Source: Chrysopilus asiliformis (taxonomy: Eukaryota; Arthropoda; Insecta; Diptera; Rhagionidae). From it: 64,000 nt of DNA. The translations under genes were made by a program, and so were the position numbers. The stretch spans positions 65,188,274-65,252,273 of the forward strand of contig OZ035962.1 of the NCBI GenBank assembly GCA_964034945.1, given 5' to 3'. The notes beneath the pieces were generated by a model. The model searched no databases. It was not told where the DNA came from and was given only the letters and a program-made list of their open reading frames with translations. How positions within the stretch are numbered: position 1 is the stretch's first letter; every line of letters starts with the position of its first letter. Shown one piece after another: positions 45,101 to 56,854 of this stretch.

Positions 45101-45905
45101 CAATACGTTACAAACCGTGTACGAAATCTAAATACAATGAACGCTTATCGTATATACTAAATATGCTTCACACAGGTAAAATAGAGTTATCAATAAATTT
45201 ACAGAATTTCAAATAATTTTGCACAATTTAGGATATCTAATCCTTCCTGAAACTTTCTTTAAAATTTTTCTTGAGTATCAACAAAACAAAAAAAAATCAT
45301 ATTTTTCTTAAAATTTTTGTCTTGTTTTATTTATTTATTAAAAACCACTTTATAAATTTTTTATCGTGATTATTGTGGATTACAATTTATCTTCACATTT
45401 TTTGATTCAGTTTATAGGTTTATAAATGAAAATCCTGTGGAAATCGTCAAACAAGTCAATTCACTTTTTTATTTGCCTCCTATTAGATTTTACGACGCTA
45501 CTCGCAACATGATTTTTCTAGCCGCTAAAATTTTTTCTTTTTGTATTAATTGTCGAATCACCAAAATACTTTTTTGGCATATTTATAAATTTATGAATAT
45601 TTTTGGCGAAAAATTGTAAAGAAATTGGAGCTAAAAATTATAATTTTTCCAATTGATATTTATCATAATTCAACATCATAATTTATTTAGATGCGACTTT
45701 TTCCAAAAATGAAACGAAGCAAATTGATTTAAACAAAACTAAATTTAACTGGAAAATATTTTTATCTGGGATACAGTCGAACCTGGATAAGTGGGAAATG
45801 TCTAAATAAGGGTATCCCAATAAATATTTCACCATAAGAAACTACGTTGAAACGTTCCCCTTTTTGTTTTTATATTTCTGATCGTGAGTTCATTTGAGCT
45901 CGGAC

Positions 45906-46350
45906 ATGACAGTGGAACAACGCGTTAAGGCTATTGAAGCCTATTTTGAAAATGGGCGTTCAAAAAGAAATACACATCATGCACGACGTAATTTTTTGGT
46001 CCGCATAATTGTCCAACCCAGCGCAAAAATTCGAGCAAAACGGATCGGTGGCCCGTGCATCTTTGTACAGCTCGTTCCATCGCAAACATTGCAGCTCTGC
46101 GTGATAAAGTGACCGAGTCTCCATCGACTTCGATTCGCCATCGCTCTCAGGAATTGAACATCTCACGGAGCTCTCGTGTCATGATAACGTATTTTTTTTG
46201 TAGCCGAAATTCGAGGCTATGGATGTGGAAAATGGTTCCAACAGGACGGTATCACTTGTCACTCAGTCACAGCAACAATGGCTCTATTGCAAGGAAAGTT
46301 CGATGGTCCCGTTATTTCTCGTAATGATGACACCAACTGACCGCCCAGAT
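45906..46350 (+). pseudogene. mariner-type transposase with DUF4817 N-terminus, decayed
   Basis: From ATG 45906: MTVEQRVKAIEAYFENGRSK, then NTHHARRNF, the DUF4817-type helix-turn-helix start common in insect mariner relatives. Two frameshifts later the text resumes as ESPSTSIRHRSQELNISRSS (about 46100-46170). After a large internal deletion it reads WFQQDGITCHSVTATMALLQ, containing the second catalytic Asp (about 46235-46295), and SRNDDTN near 46320. Most of the catalytic core is missing. Confidence 0.85.
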
Positions 46351-46534
46351 CGTGTTATTTGACACCATTGTGAAACCATTGGTGTCCCAATAGGGACGAC
46401 ACCGTTTACAACTGGGATGGATTTTTTATTTCACGCGATTTTGGTATACTTAAAAACCTGTAAGTATGAGCATTTTTATAGTATTCTTTCATAAGTGCAA
46501 AACACAGATTTTTCTTACCTCAATTAATTGATAA

Positions 46535-46871
46535 TCATCATCCTCGGCGCTACAGCTCTCGAAGAGCCTGGGTTTCCTCAATTGAGGTTTCATAACAATT
46601 TGTTTATTGCTTCGCACCTGCAGTTATACATGGATTGCGACCCAAGGATGAATTACAACATTTGTAAGGTTTTTACGCTGAAACCCATCAACAGTAGAGG
46701 CCGTGAGAGCCATCTAGACCGATGATGTCGTTAGCACCAAGCGGCAACTAATACTACTCATTTCGTAAAGCAAGTTGAGTGGACTTGAAATCACAGCGTG
46801 CCACAGTCGGGAATTGAATCACCGACCTCCGGAACACGGGCCAAGTACTTTACCACTTGGACTACGCTGGA
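46535..46871 (-). mobile_element. tRNA-derived SINE (minus strand)
   Basis: Flanked by a perfect 10-bp duplication TAATTGATAA (46525-46534 and 46872-46881). On the minus strand the right end starts with a tRNA-like head: GTAGTCCAAGTGGTAAAG as A-box region, then GGTGATTCAATTCCCGAC as B-box region about 35 bases later. The tail is GGATGATGATTATC. About 337 bp, non-coding, copied by a LINE in trans. Confidence 0.8.
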
Positions 46872-47289
46872 TAATTGATAAGAGACTTGAATAACATTTG
46901 GAATAACTTTAAAATCCACAAAAGCTATTCCAAAAACCAAATATCCTTTATGCTACAGTAATATTTGTTATTTTGGCTATGATAAAGCAAAAAGTCTTTA
47001 ACATTTTGTCGAAGTGTCCTATTGGTAGAATATGATGGTAATTTTGTTTAAGTTTGCGAAATAGTAATTTGGGTGAAATACTTTTGCACGAAATGTCACT
47101 TAACTGGATTCTTTCAAAATGGTTTTCTTATTCATTGAATTTTGCGTCTTGATGCAAGTTTAACAAACAAGAAGTTGACAAACCGACAAAACGCTTAATC
47201 GGATTAGAAAAAAGTTATTAACGCTTATAATTTTATAGAACTGACGTAATTAAGAAAAAAACTATTTAAAAAAAAGTTTTCTAATGTTA

Positions 47290-47574
47290 CACACTTTCAA
47301 AATGCCCTAAAAAGTACAAAACAAGTGTCCCCGCTAGTGTTTTAGAGTTTCAAGAAAAATGTTCTTTAAAATTGTATGTTTTGACGAAAATATAAAGTGT
47401 TTGGCGTTGAAACATTAAAAAAGTTGGTGTGCTGAATTCAAAGAGCAAATGCAATGCCACACACTTTATATTTTTATCAAAATATACAATTTTGAAGAAT
47501 ATTTCTCTTGAAACCCTAAAACATTAGTTGGAAAATTTGTTTTGTATTGTACCATTAGTGTATTTTGAAAGTGT
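47290..47574. repeat. foldback with about 110-bp arms
   Basis: ACACTTTCAAAATGCCCTAA onward (47290-47402) is mirrored at 47462-47574, including TTTCAAGAAAAAT and AATATAAAGTGT words. Arms are roughly 80 percent alike, with a loop of about 60 bases. Probably an old MITE. Confidence 0.7.
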
Positions 47575-47815
47575 ATAAGTTTGAGGAAAAGCAAAATCAC
47601 GTTATTCTTAAACAAACTTCCGTATCACTTACAGACTTTTTAACGTCAGAATAGGAGTTAGCGACCCCAAAAACCCCAAAACGAGTTGATATTCTGGAAA
47701 GTTTGAGGAAAAGAATAATCACGTTATCCTTACAGGACTTTTCGTTGTCCTTACAGACTTCTTAACGTGAGAATCGGATTTAGCGACTCCAAAAGCCTCC
47801 AAAAAAGATTCAGAA
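47575..47815. repeat. tandem pair related to Helitron interior
   Basis: AGTTTGAGGAAAAG, ATCACGTTAT, TACAGACTT, TTAACGT(C/G)AGAAT and TTAGCGAC occur twice in the same order, starting at about 47578 and 47698. Similar wording occurs in the Helitron at 49259. Confidence 0.6.
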
Positions 47816-49082
47816 ATAAAAAGCTACCAACGATTTTAAAATTCAGGTAGCGTCAAAGCAACTTAATAGAAAGTGTATAAAACCGGAGTCAATCAGGGGA
47901 CGAAACACAGTTTAAAGTGTTAACTTTAACTCCACCCCAAGGGCCAACAACAGTGTTAATTTTTTACTATGTTTCGGTGTAAATAAATTTCACCTCACAA
48001 ATGTTTGCTTTTTTGGCAGAATTTGAGAGGTTTTAATCTTTTTTTGTATTTTCAAGGAGAGTTTTGGTTGTTAAATATTTTATTTATCTTAAAATTACAT
48101 AACACGCTGAAAACCTTTCTGTCTTTACCTACGCTCGAATTTGGAAGCTACTGGTCTCTCGGTTTGTAAATGGCTTACCCAATTGGAAAAGCGCTTCTAA
48201 ACGTGAATACCCTTTACTAGATAAATAATTCAAAACCAGAGTTCAACTTAACTTTCAACTCCTTTCCGGAATTAATTTCACATTTAAATTTAAAACAACA
48301 TGACGAATTGAGGCGAACACGAAGTTAGAGTAGTTTTTAACTCATTAAAAAAGTAATCTCGAAAAAACTTCGCTTTAAAAAAAATAATTTCGAAAAAAAA
48401 TATTTTGAGGCGATGTTAATTTGTCTCTGGGTTTTTTAAAGAGTGCAGCATTGAGTGTATCACCCTCCCTTACTAGGTTTTCAAGATTTAACCAGATTTT
48501 TCTTACATAGAGAAGAGTTTGCAGTAATACTGCTTTTGGGTAACAAAAAAGCAAAAACTTTTTCACTCCTCAATTTTTTTCGATTTTTTTTTCGGTCAGT
48601 GTCATTGACAAACAACTATTGCAAACCTCCAAACCCAAAAGGACATAGGTACCCCTAGAAACGTATAATATATCTGTACCCCAGAGGTAAACTGTCGTAA
48701 CTGCCAAAACCGCGATTTTGGGGTTATTGTTGTAACTACATTGTGGGGACGTATATATTATATCAACTAATATTTTGTTTAAACAATGTCCTAAAATAAA
48801 ATAAACTACAAAAGTTTTAAATAATTACCGAAAATCATACACAATAAAAAGTTTGCAATTCCGAACTAAAAATTGCACTCCTGTAATTTGCAAAATGTCA
48901 GTTACGACAGTTTACTTCTGGGGTACAGATATGAGGAAGGGGATATCAAACCTGGCCAAATTCGCATCTTTCGAAATTTTCAGACTTTGTGCAAAAAAAT
49001 CTTTTACAAAAAGCTCATTTGGCAAGTAGGAAAACATAAGAAAAGCTAACAATTTCCAGGGGACAATTGTCAAATCTATATA

Positions 49083-49256
49083 CAGTAGAATCCCGATAAT
49101 TCGTATTTCAAGGGACCGACGTAAAAATACGAAGTTATCAGGATATTCGAATTAGCGGGATTACGAATTATTGGGATTTTTTCAAGGGACCAGCAAATTC
49201 ATACGAATTAGCGGGATATACGAATTATCGGGGTACGAATTATCGGGATTCTACTG
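49083..49256. mobile_element. pogo-like MITE, 174 bp
   Basis: Ends CAGTAGAATCCCGATAATTC and its complement, with TA at 49081-49082 and 49257-49258. Several ACGAATTA(T/G)CGGGAT words inside. It abuts the Helitron that follows. Confidence 0.9.
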
Positions 49257-49258
49257 TA

Positions 49259-49947
49259 TATAAAATCGTTTAACCTGACTGACTGACTGACTGACTCATC
49301 AACGCCCAGCCCAAACCCTTGAAGCTAGAGACTGGAAACTTTCACAATATGTCCCAACCATCACGTAGGCGCTCACTAAGGCGGGGTTTTCCGAAATTTT
49401 ACCCCTAAGGGGGTGAACGGGGGGTAAAGGGGGTTTGGGTGTTTTTAAATCGTGATTTTCGCCATGAATCCTGCTCAATAGGAGGCTGAAAAGTTTCACT
49501 CGGGGGTTTTTGGGGTCGCTGATCACGAATCTCTAAATTCAGAACGAGAAGTCCTGTAAGGATAACGCAAATATCCTTTTTCCCATTTTTTCCGAGAAAA
49601 AATTGCATTAGGGGGTTTTCGGGGCACTGATCACGAATCTGGTGTTGAAATTTCATAATTCGAATAGTCCTATAAAGATAACGAAAATATCCTTTTTTTT
49701 ATTTTTTTCGGTTCTTGCAGACGCTAATCACGAATCTGGTGATGAAATGGCCTCGAAAAAACTGGCAATAAGGTGGTTTCGGAGCCGCTGATCACGAATC
49801 TGGTGTTAGAATTTTAAAATTCGGAACGGGAGGTTCTGAAGGCATAAAGAATTTTTCCAATAGTTTTTAAGCTATTTCTGGGTTTTTTGTGCAAAAAACT
49901 TTTTTAAAAAAAAACTTTAGCCCGGCAACGACGGGTATACAAGCTAG
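49259..49947 (+). mobile_element. non-autonomous Helitron
   Basis: Near the left is a GACT tandem run (49276-49296), frequent at insect Helitron 5' ends. The right end has the hairpin CCCGGCAACGACGGG (49921-49934), then ATACAAG and CTAG, with T following. This is the classic 3' end of short insect Helitrons. Interior sequences GGGGTTTT and CTGATCACGAATCT repeat three times or more. No Rep/helicase gene. The 5' TC is obscured by the adjoining MITE. Confidence 0.8.
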
Positions 49948-50999
49948 TATTCTATATGAAGACTAACAATTTTTTTATTAAACAAACTTCGATTTGTATG
50001 GGAGAGACAGCAGGAGTGGTTTTATTGGATTTTGTTGTAGGGAATAGTTATGTATAATCATATTCCATTGTCCAATAGATCGTATCCGTGTTTTACAGCA
50101 CTATTGACTCGATCGTTAGAGAGCCCGAAGTTAAAGCAAATAGCAACCAGTTCGAAAGCGTGGTCTATGATTTGTAGGTATTGCATGTCCCAATAAATAC
50201 AAGCTTTTTTCAAAAAAAAAATATTTTGTTTTTATTTGGCATCAATATTTTCATGTATCAGTAATGACTAGACTAGGTATATACGAGTTTAGAACAGTCT
50301 ACAAAGATGGGTATTTGAGGGTCACTAGTTTTTCTTAAAGCTCTTTGTCTAAGTGTTCCAGCCTATATACCAAAAATCAATATTGAATCATTGTGCGTCG
50401 TAAAAGCATACATTTTAATTGATAGTACTTTATTATAAATGAATTTATGACAAACAAAATAATACTCATATTAGAACCAGCAAAAACTGAATAGCCCTTT
50501 GGAAACTGCTTGTAATATTCAAATATTTTATCCAACATCAGCCATTCTACCTGATGATAAATTGCCCAACAATTGTGTCAATGTGTTCTACTGCAAAATT
50601 AAACCTAGAGGGTATTGACACTCAGTATTACCAATTCTGTAATAATAATCGCATACGAATACCTTTGTCGTGATCATCCTCTTAACAAAACATGCACAAA
50701 TCATACATAGTAAAACTATAAAACAAAGGTTTTTGTACCGAATTCAAATAGTTTCAACTAATGTCAGCAAGCGATATCTATACAAAGAAGACAAAGCCAC
50801 ACTCATACGGAATAATCCAATGAACAAAACACTAAGTTTCGTTGTAATAAATCAAGGAAATTCAAATGCTATCAGGAATACTATTTCCCAAATTTTGTAA
50901 ATGAGAGTTGAACACTTTAGCATCAAACGAATTATTTTTAATAACTACAGTTACGATCTAGGGCTTAACCTATTTAAAAATAAAATGATTGCCAAAAAT

Positions 51000-51184
51000 C
51001 ATAAGATGACATGAATATTTATTTATTTATTTTACTTTCCTCTTCAATAGACGGAAAGTGTTGGTTTCATGACGGAGACCGACTCAAGAACGGATGCAGA
51101 TATCAACATTCTGATCCGGTTCAGGGGAAATTATGAGGATGTCCGTGCATCTGTCTGTCGGTCAGTCCATTTTACGTATCTTAA
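51000..51184 (+). repeat. R2-like repeat, left part (split by Harbinger derivative)
   Basis: TTTCATGACGGAGACCGACT and the GTCTGTCGGTCAGTCC microsatellite-like words belong to R2. The repeat continues at 51834 after the insertion. Confidence 0.6.
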
Positions 51185-51833
51185 CCCCACGGTTAGAAGT
51201 GCGACTAGAAGTCGCATGCGATTATCCCTCCTACAACGTTTTTCAATTTGACAGGTGTTGCGATTTGCTCTGCTGTCTTGCGACATTGCATGTGACTTCA
51301 GTTGAAAAAGGTCAAACGCAAGAAAACAAAGAAAGTTATTTTGTTTATGAAACTCATTTCTGAATACCAAAACAGCGAAGGCTCATAAATATCTTCTGTC
51401 GATGCTCCAGACTTCCGACTCGCATTGATTTACTTTTTCTCGTGAACATACGTCGTTCGTAAATTTCTCAACTTTTTCTTCACTTCCTCGCTTGTGAGTT
51501 TCACTTCCGCGCCGATTTGTTCATACGCATGCCTCTTGAGATCGTTTCTACGATACAATTTCGAGGCAGTCTTCCAGAGGCACTCTCTTTCCCGGCACAA
51601 ATTCATTAATTTCAAAATTTCACTTCTACTCAACTTATTTTCTGCCCTTGTGAAATCAGACATAACCTTAAATGTCAAATCATTTGCAGTTCCAGTCGCA
51701 GCTCAGATTGTATGAAGTTTTCACATACGACTTGAGTTGCGATTTTCCCCGCTTGCATGCAAGCGTTTACACGAGCGATTTCCCTGAGATGAGATTCGGC
51801 ATGCGACTTCTAGTCGCACGTCTAACCGTGGGG
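51185..51833 (-). mobile_element. PIF/Harbinger derivative with MADF ORF, 649 bp
   Basis: Ends CCCCACGGTTAGA(A)GTGCGACT and its complement, with TAA at 51182-51184 and 51834-51836. Subterminal AGTCGCATGCGA palindromic words. It carries a MADF ORF on the minus strand (51430-51663) and nothing of the nuclease. Confidence 0.88.
51430..51663 (-). CDS. MADF-domain protein (Harbinger-type DNA-binding ORF)
   Basis: 77 residues from ATG at 51663: MSDFTRAENKLSRSEILKLM, NLCRERECLWKTASKLYRR, HAYEQIGAEVKLTSEEVKKK and LRNLRTTYVHEKK. This covers nearly a whole MADF domain: the L-C-R-E-x-x-x-LW start, the AYEQIGAEV middle and the VKKKLRNLRTTY end. MADF proteins bind DNA, and in Harbinger elements the partner of the nuclease is of this kind. 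The protein stops right after the domain, so the full ORF is probably truncated. Of the three MADF fragments in the window this is the best preserved and has no stop or frameshift. Confidence 0.75.
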   Translation of the reverse strand: MSDFTRAENKLSRSEILKLMNLCRERECLWKTASKLYRRNDLKRHAYEQIGAEVKLTSEEVKKKLRNLRTTYVHEKK

Positions 51834-52325
51834 TAAATAACTCGAGGACGCGTTGAGCTAGCGACATGAAATTTTTTCTGAATGGGTTTTACGAAAATTG
51901 AAGTTTTGTATCAACTTTTCGAAAAGTAACGGTAAAATGTATGGGAGATACCCCTTCTCCCATACATTCTTTTTTGAAAAAATACAGCTTTTTGAAAATC
52001 TCTTGAAATTTTTGCACTTTTGGAAAAAAATGAATATAACCCAAAAATCTAACATTTTCTACCTTTTTCGTTTTAACGGTTTTTACGTATATCTAACAGT
52101 TCTCAACATATGCAAAATAAATTTTTTTTGAAAATTTCTCGGAAACTATGCGCTTTTGTGAAAAAATGTAATTAAATTCAAAGAAAATCAAATTTCCTGC
52201 ATTTTTTCCTTTATCAGTTTTTACGCATCTTTACGGATTTAAAAAAAATATTTTTTACGTATTTTTTCAATATTAAATATTGCAGAGGAAGGTCTTATGT
52301 TGATCACAACTGATATTTTTGGAAT
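51834..52325 (+). repeat. R2-like repeat, right part
   Basis: GAGCTAGCGACATGAAATTTTTT, several ACGGTTTTTACG words and TTGATCACAACTGATATTTTT match the R2 layout seen at 13600-14320, though diverged. Confidence 0.65.
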
Positions 52326-54369
52326 ATGGCCATTAGACACTTCAGTCGTTCTACACAGAAAATCATAACAAATAATTTGTACTAAAAAAGGGTGTTGAAA
52401 TTTCAATATTCCTCGAATACGAAACGATTCTTTGTGACTTTTTATAAGCGTTTTCAATCCCCCGCTAAATAAACGATGACGTTCCGATACCACCCCTTTT
52501 TGTACGGCAAGTGAATTGATGTTAAATAAATGGCCGAAACTCAGAATTGGGATGGGATGACCCCCTTATCTTCATTTCATATATACTTACTACAAATCAA
52601 CAAATTGATAGTGTGAAGAACATCATCGCACAAATACGATTGGATCCCGACTGTTAAGGATGAGAAAACTGAATCCGGTCCTCTCTGAAAAGTTCGTAGT
52701 GAGTTACGGCTTACAGAATCAGTAGACTGGCATCGTTTCTGGCTCTCCTTAAATATCTTTCCTGCGGTCCTTAAAATGAAGTTGATGTTTTCAATGGTGT
52801 TCAATACGGAGCGATGGTGTGATTCATGGAGATCAGTCGGCGTCGCCTCCCCTAGCTAGCATACAACAGAGTCCGGTTCCGTTTCAGTTATATTCCGAAT
52901 CGTGGGGATAAATTGGTACACTTTCGTATTTCATTTGTTATTTTTTTTCTTGACGTTTTGTTTCATTCTTTCAATGCCGATGGTGCTTAGCGGTTTTTCA
53001 TCATTTTCGGGCGCTTGTTAAATTTGATAAAAGGCGATTGTTATTACATGCAGAATATCCACATAGCAATGGGTTACTGAAGGGAGTCAAATGTCCATCC
53101 TTCCCTATGAGAAATACTATTGAACTTCATGATCGCGGTTTAACACGGTTTTCCATTGGCGAATTGTTTGTGCTATAGCCGATGCATCCGCCAAGTTAAT
53201 CGATGAAAATGGCAAAACTTTTCGGTTTTTTCCGCTTTGCAATTGCTATCCGGTTTGTAATATGGCGAATTTTGCACTGGAGTGTTTGATTAGTCATGTT
53301 TCCCCATCACAGTCAATTTGTTGCGATGCTTTTGTATAACGTTATAGAAATCACACAGAATGGGACACCTACATTTTGTTCGCTGATTTGGTTCTAGAGC
53401 ACGATTAGTTATTTATGGCAATTTAAACTTCAAAATATTTTTTGGCAAAGTCGTGCCAAATGTTGCTGGCTGGTTAAATTCTTGGTCTAACTTATGCGAA
53501 TGAACGATTTATATTTGCGTTTATATATATAACGTACGATACTTTTTATTGTGCCGGTAATATAGATTTGGGTATTATCAACGCCACTTTGTCTGGTAGA
53601 GCGCTTTTATGGACTCGAAAGAACGGCTATTACCATTGCTTTTTATTAGTTATAAACGGAAATATTTAAATGTATAGTTACGCAAAACGATTGAACGAAT
53701 TATGGTTTTTCTATGGCCATTTTGTGTGCATATAAAGTATTAAAAAAATACTTTACGCTCGCTTTGTACGATTCGATAAACGTAAATCGATTCTATGGCC
53801 ATTATTTGACCTTTTCGGTAACTGCAAAAATATCAAGAATTGGTTATTGTGGTTTCATATTGTTTTAGCAAATCATATATTTGTACACAGAGTTTATATC
53901 CACGAAAAAAAGAATATTTGAACTTCTTTTTAATGAGCAAAACTGCTTTTAATGAGCAGTTTTTTGGTCTGTTTAAATCACTATCGATAAATATGTCAAG
54001 AAAATAAAATAAATTATCCATCAGAGATTTATTCAAATGACTACATGATTGATTGTACTAAATAGATTTTATGCTTATTCATTAAAAACATTATTATTGA
54101 AATGATTTTCAACTCTATTCCGTACCAAAGTAAAATTATGTGAAAACAACTTTTATTTCATAGTGCTAACAAAACATAAGAAAAACTACAATTGCCAGGG
54201 GGCCAGCGGTAAATACAGACAAAATTTTTTTTTTATAAATCCATTTGGTTCTGATTGGATTTGGATATATACAGCGGTTATGTAAAATCATATTCTACAC
54301 ACAAATATGTCTTCATACATTTTTCAAAAAAAAAATGAAGTTCAAATATTCTTTTTTTTCGTGGGAATA

Positions 54370-54790
54370 CAAGTTTACATTGACGTCACATTTGAGGAAA
54401 ATGTCTTTCCGTCTGTGTACAAGATTTCTCAAAAACAAATGGAGCTGGAGCCATGAAAGTTTACAGGGGAGTTTGCTCCTGGAGTGGGACGATCCTATCC
54501 GTTAATAGGAAATAACCAAAAAGACAGCTTTTTAAAAGTCGCAATTTTGTATTTTCTTATGTATAACGAAGTCTTATGTATAATGAAAGATGAAGACAGT
54601 AAAATTTCCTCCTTTACACTTTTGTATTTTACAAGAACTCGATATCTCAAAGGGATATCAAGATATACCGTTATTTAAAAAAAATAGTTTTTTGCAATTC
54701 TCTCGTAAACTGACGGGTTTTCGATGGTTCAATAAATAACATGAATTTAAGAGAATAATATTTGCCACAATTTTGTCTTTTACTGACCCA
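54370..54790 (+). repeat. R2 copy, partial
   Basis: Contains GTGTACAAGATTTCTCAAAA, GGAGCCATGAAAGTTTAC, GGACGATCCTATC, TCGATATCTCAAAGGG and AACTGACGGGTTTTCGATG in R2 order. The microsatellite is reduced to one GTCTGTG unit. The frames at 54245 and 54484 are not considered genes. Confidence 0.75.
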
Positions 54791-55138
54791 AGGAGCATTT
54801 TTCCGTTGGGAAGTAATCTTATGGCACACGAACCGATTGAAAGTCATGAATGACGATCGTCCTTACAAATCAAATTGTGGCTGGCGACTCAAATACGACT
54901 GAGTGGCGAATAGCCGATACCTCCTGAAGACGTCGGATATCCCGCGGTACGGCTATGATAAGTCGGCCGAAAACCTACGTTAGTCGGTTTCAAGGACCAT
55001 TTTCAAGACCGGGAGAGAAAAATGAGCGAATATGCCACATATACCAAGTAACCAAATAGGGCGTAAAAGGGCGTCGCGACCATAAAGATTCGATGTTCAA
55101 GTCGCCACGACCATTTTACGCCCTATTTGGTTACTTGG
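54790..55138. repeat. CCAAGTAACC-family sequence with perfect short hairpin
   Basis: At 55044-55138 CCAAGTAACCAAATAGGGCG is mirrored by CGCCCTATTTGGTTACTTGG, arms of about 25 bases plus GTCGCGACC-like centre. The flank 54790-55043 is GC-richer with GTCGG/CCGAC words of the same family. Confidence 0.65.
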
Positions 55139-55451
55139 GATGTTGACTCAAATTAATTCCCACTAATATTGGTTAAGCGAAAACATAAACACGAAGAGAA
55201 AACAACTTGCAAATTAAATGACGCGAAAAGACGATGAATTTTTTAGACGATATGTAGAACAAACACTTTTAATAACGATTTTATACAGCTTTTCTAGCTC
55301 CAATTGACAAACCCTGGGAAATTTTCGACGAATATCATGATGGTGCTTCGTAATATTTCACGCGCCCAGCAGAAAATGTTTTTTAAATATCCTAAATATT
55401 TTTTCTAAATTTTATTTAGAAAAGTTTATTAGTTTATTAACGAGAACACTG

Positions 55452-56190
55452 GGCACCAATCGTGTAACGCGACGCGTCTCCGTCTTTGAGCTGAGACGGC
55501 GACATCGACGTGACACGTTTTTCTAATCGTGTATCGCGACACTAAAAAGTTTGAACGTTCAATGGATTGAATTTCTTAAATCAATTATAGGTCATGCTAA
55601 ATAAAGCTTTCCGAGTGCACAATACGGACCAGTTTTGCTCACTACAAGTATCTTGCTACAGAAACGTCAAAATAAAAATGTTTGGATTAGCTGAAATTAA
55701 TTTTATGTTAAGTTCGCCAGAAAAAAGTGAATTACGAGTTGTTCGCAGGTTCTTAAGGGACAAAAATGATCCGCTCCAGCTCACCTCAAAACAGTAATGT
55801 ACAATTAATAGACTTTTTGCTTGAAGTGAATAAAAATCAAATCCTCCCACAAAAGTTTTTTCTTTTTGTTGCCGGAGGCATCAGTGTCAAACGCGCCCCT
55901 CGCTAAGGCATTATTTTCATCCATGAACCTTACAAGGGTTTCCTACTGATTTTCATTCGTTATCTTCCTGAAATAATATATATTTATTATAATTTAAATA
56001 CAAAAACTTTTATTTACTTTGGTTCCTCCATTGTGAAATGACAGACGAAATCACACTGAGCGACACCCCGAACTGTGTCGCTGAACGAAAAGACACGTCG
56101 CTAGTATGCAACGACGCGTCGCCATACACGATTGCTTTTCTTAATGAAAGACGCAATTTCGTGTTTGCGTCGCGTTACACGATTGATGCC
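55452..56190 (+). mobile_element. Harbinger-like derivative with GGCA(C/T)CAATCGTGTAACG ends
   Basis: Inverted ends of at least 24 bases (GGCACCAATCGTGTAACGCG and its near-complement ending GATGCC) with CTG on both sides (55449-55451, 56191-56193) as a possible 3-bp duplication. A subterminal CGACGTGACACG is mirrored by GACACGTCG at the other end. It contains the frame at 55594. Confidence 0.7.
55594..55797 (+). pseudogene. possible HARBI-type nuclease N-terminus
   Basis: A 67-codon frame from an ATG. Its end, VVRRFLRDKNDPLQLTSKQ, recalls the RxLRDxxDPL-x-L segment at the start of HARBI1-like nucleases. It stops there, and no catalytic motif follows before the element's right end. The true start may be the internal ATG at 55678 (MFGLAEINFMLSSPEKSEL). 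Tentative. Confidence 0.45.
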
Positions 56191-56489
56191 CTGGTTTAGA
56201 GGGAAAACGGAAATTAAAAATCATTTTGACATTTCTTCTCTTCATTTGGAAATTTGTACCGTTTGTAGGGCTCATACATATTTCCCATTATATTAGCTTT
56301 GTATTGATTTTTTTTTCTTTTCCCATTTATTGTTGACTTCATATTAAAAAATATTAACCATTCAAAACATAATTTTAGCTGTCTGGTATAATTCATAGTG
56401 TAATAAATTAAATTCTATGTTGTTCCCAACAAACGGGAACATTAGAATAAGCAGCATTTCATTAACTTTGATTTGGCAGAAATGGTTTT

Positions 56490-56765
56490 TAGGACCACCT
56501 CACGACCATAATTATTTACCGAGCCGGTATCAAGTTCCATCATGGTTTTAAAGACATTTGTTACGACCGTCGTAAGGTTGACCCAAAATTACGTATGGAA
56601 ATCGGACTGACGACCTCCAAGCCCGAAGTTCGGCGGTCGCGTGATAAGTCGTTAGCCCTACGAAATAATGAAAATTACGACCACCCAACAACCAGTTGTG
56701 TTGTAGTCCGCCAGACAGTTTTACGACCGGATAGAGTATTTCCAACTGAAAGGTAATATTGAAGA
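56490..56765. repeat. CCAAGTAACC-family related sequence
   Basis: ACGACCxxxx words, GTCGTAAGG and AAGTCGTTAGCC recur as in 54790-55043 and 25010-26040. No clean ends. Confidence 0.4.
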
Positions 56766-56854
56766 CGTCGTGAAAGTTTTCTTAGGACTTTGTGCTGATT
56801 ATCTGCTATCACTTCATATTTTTATATAAACTAATACTTTATTTGTCGCGTATA

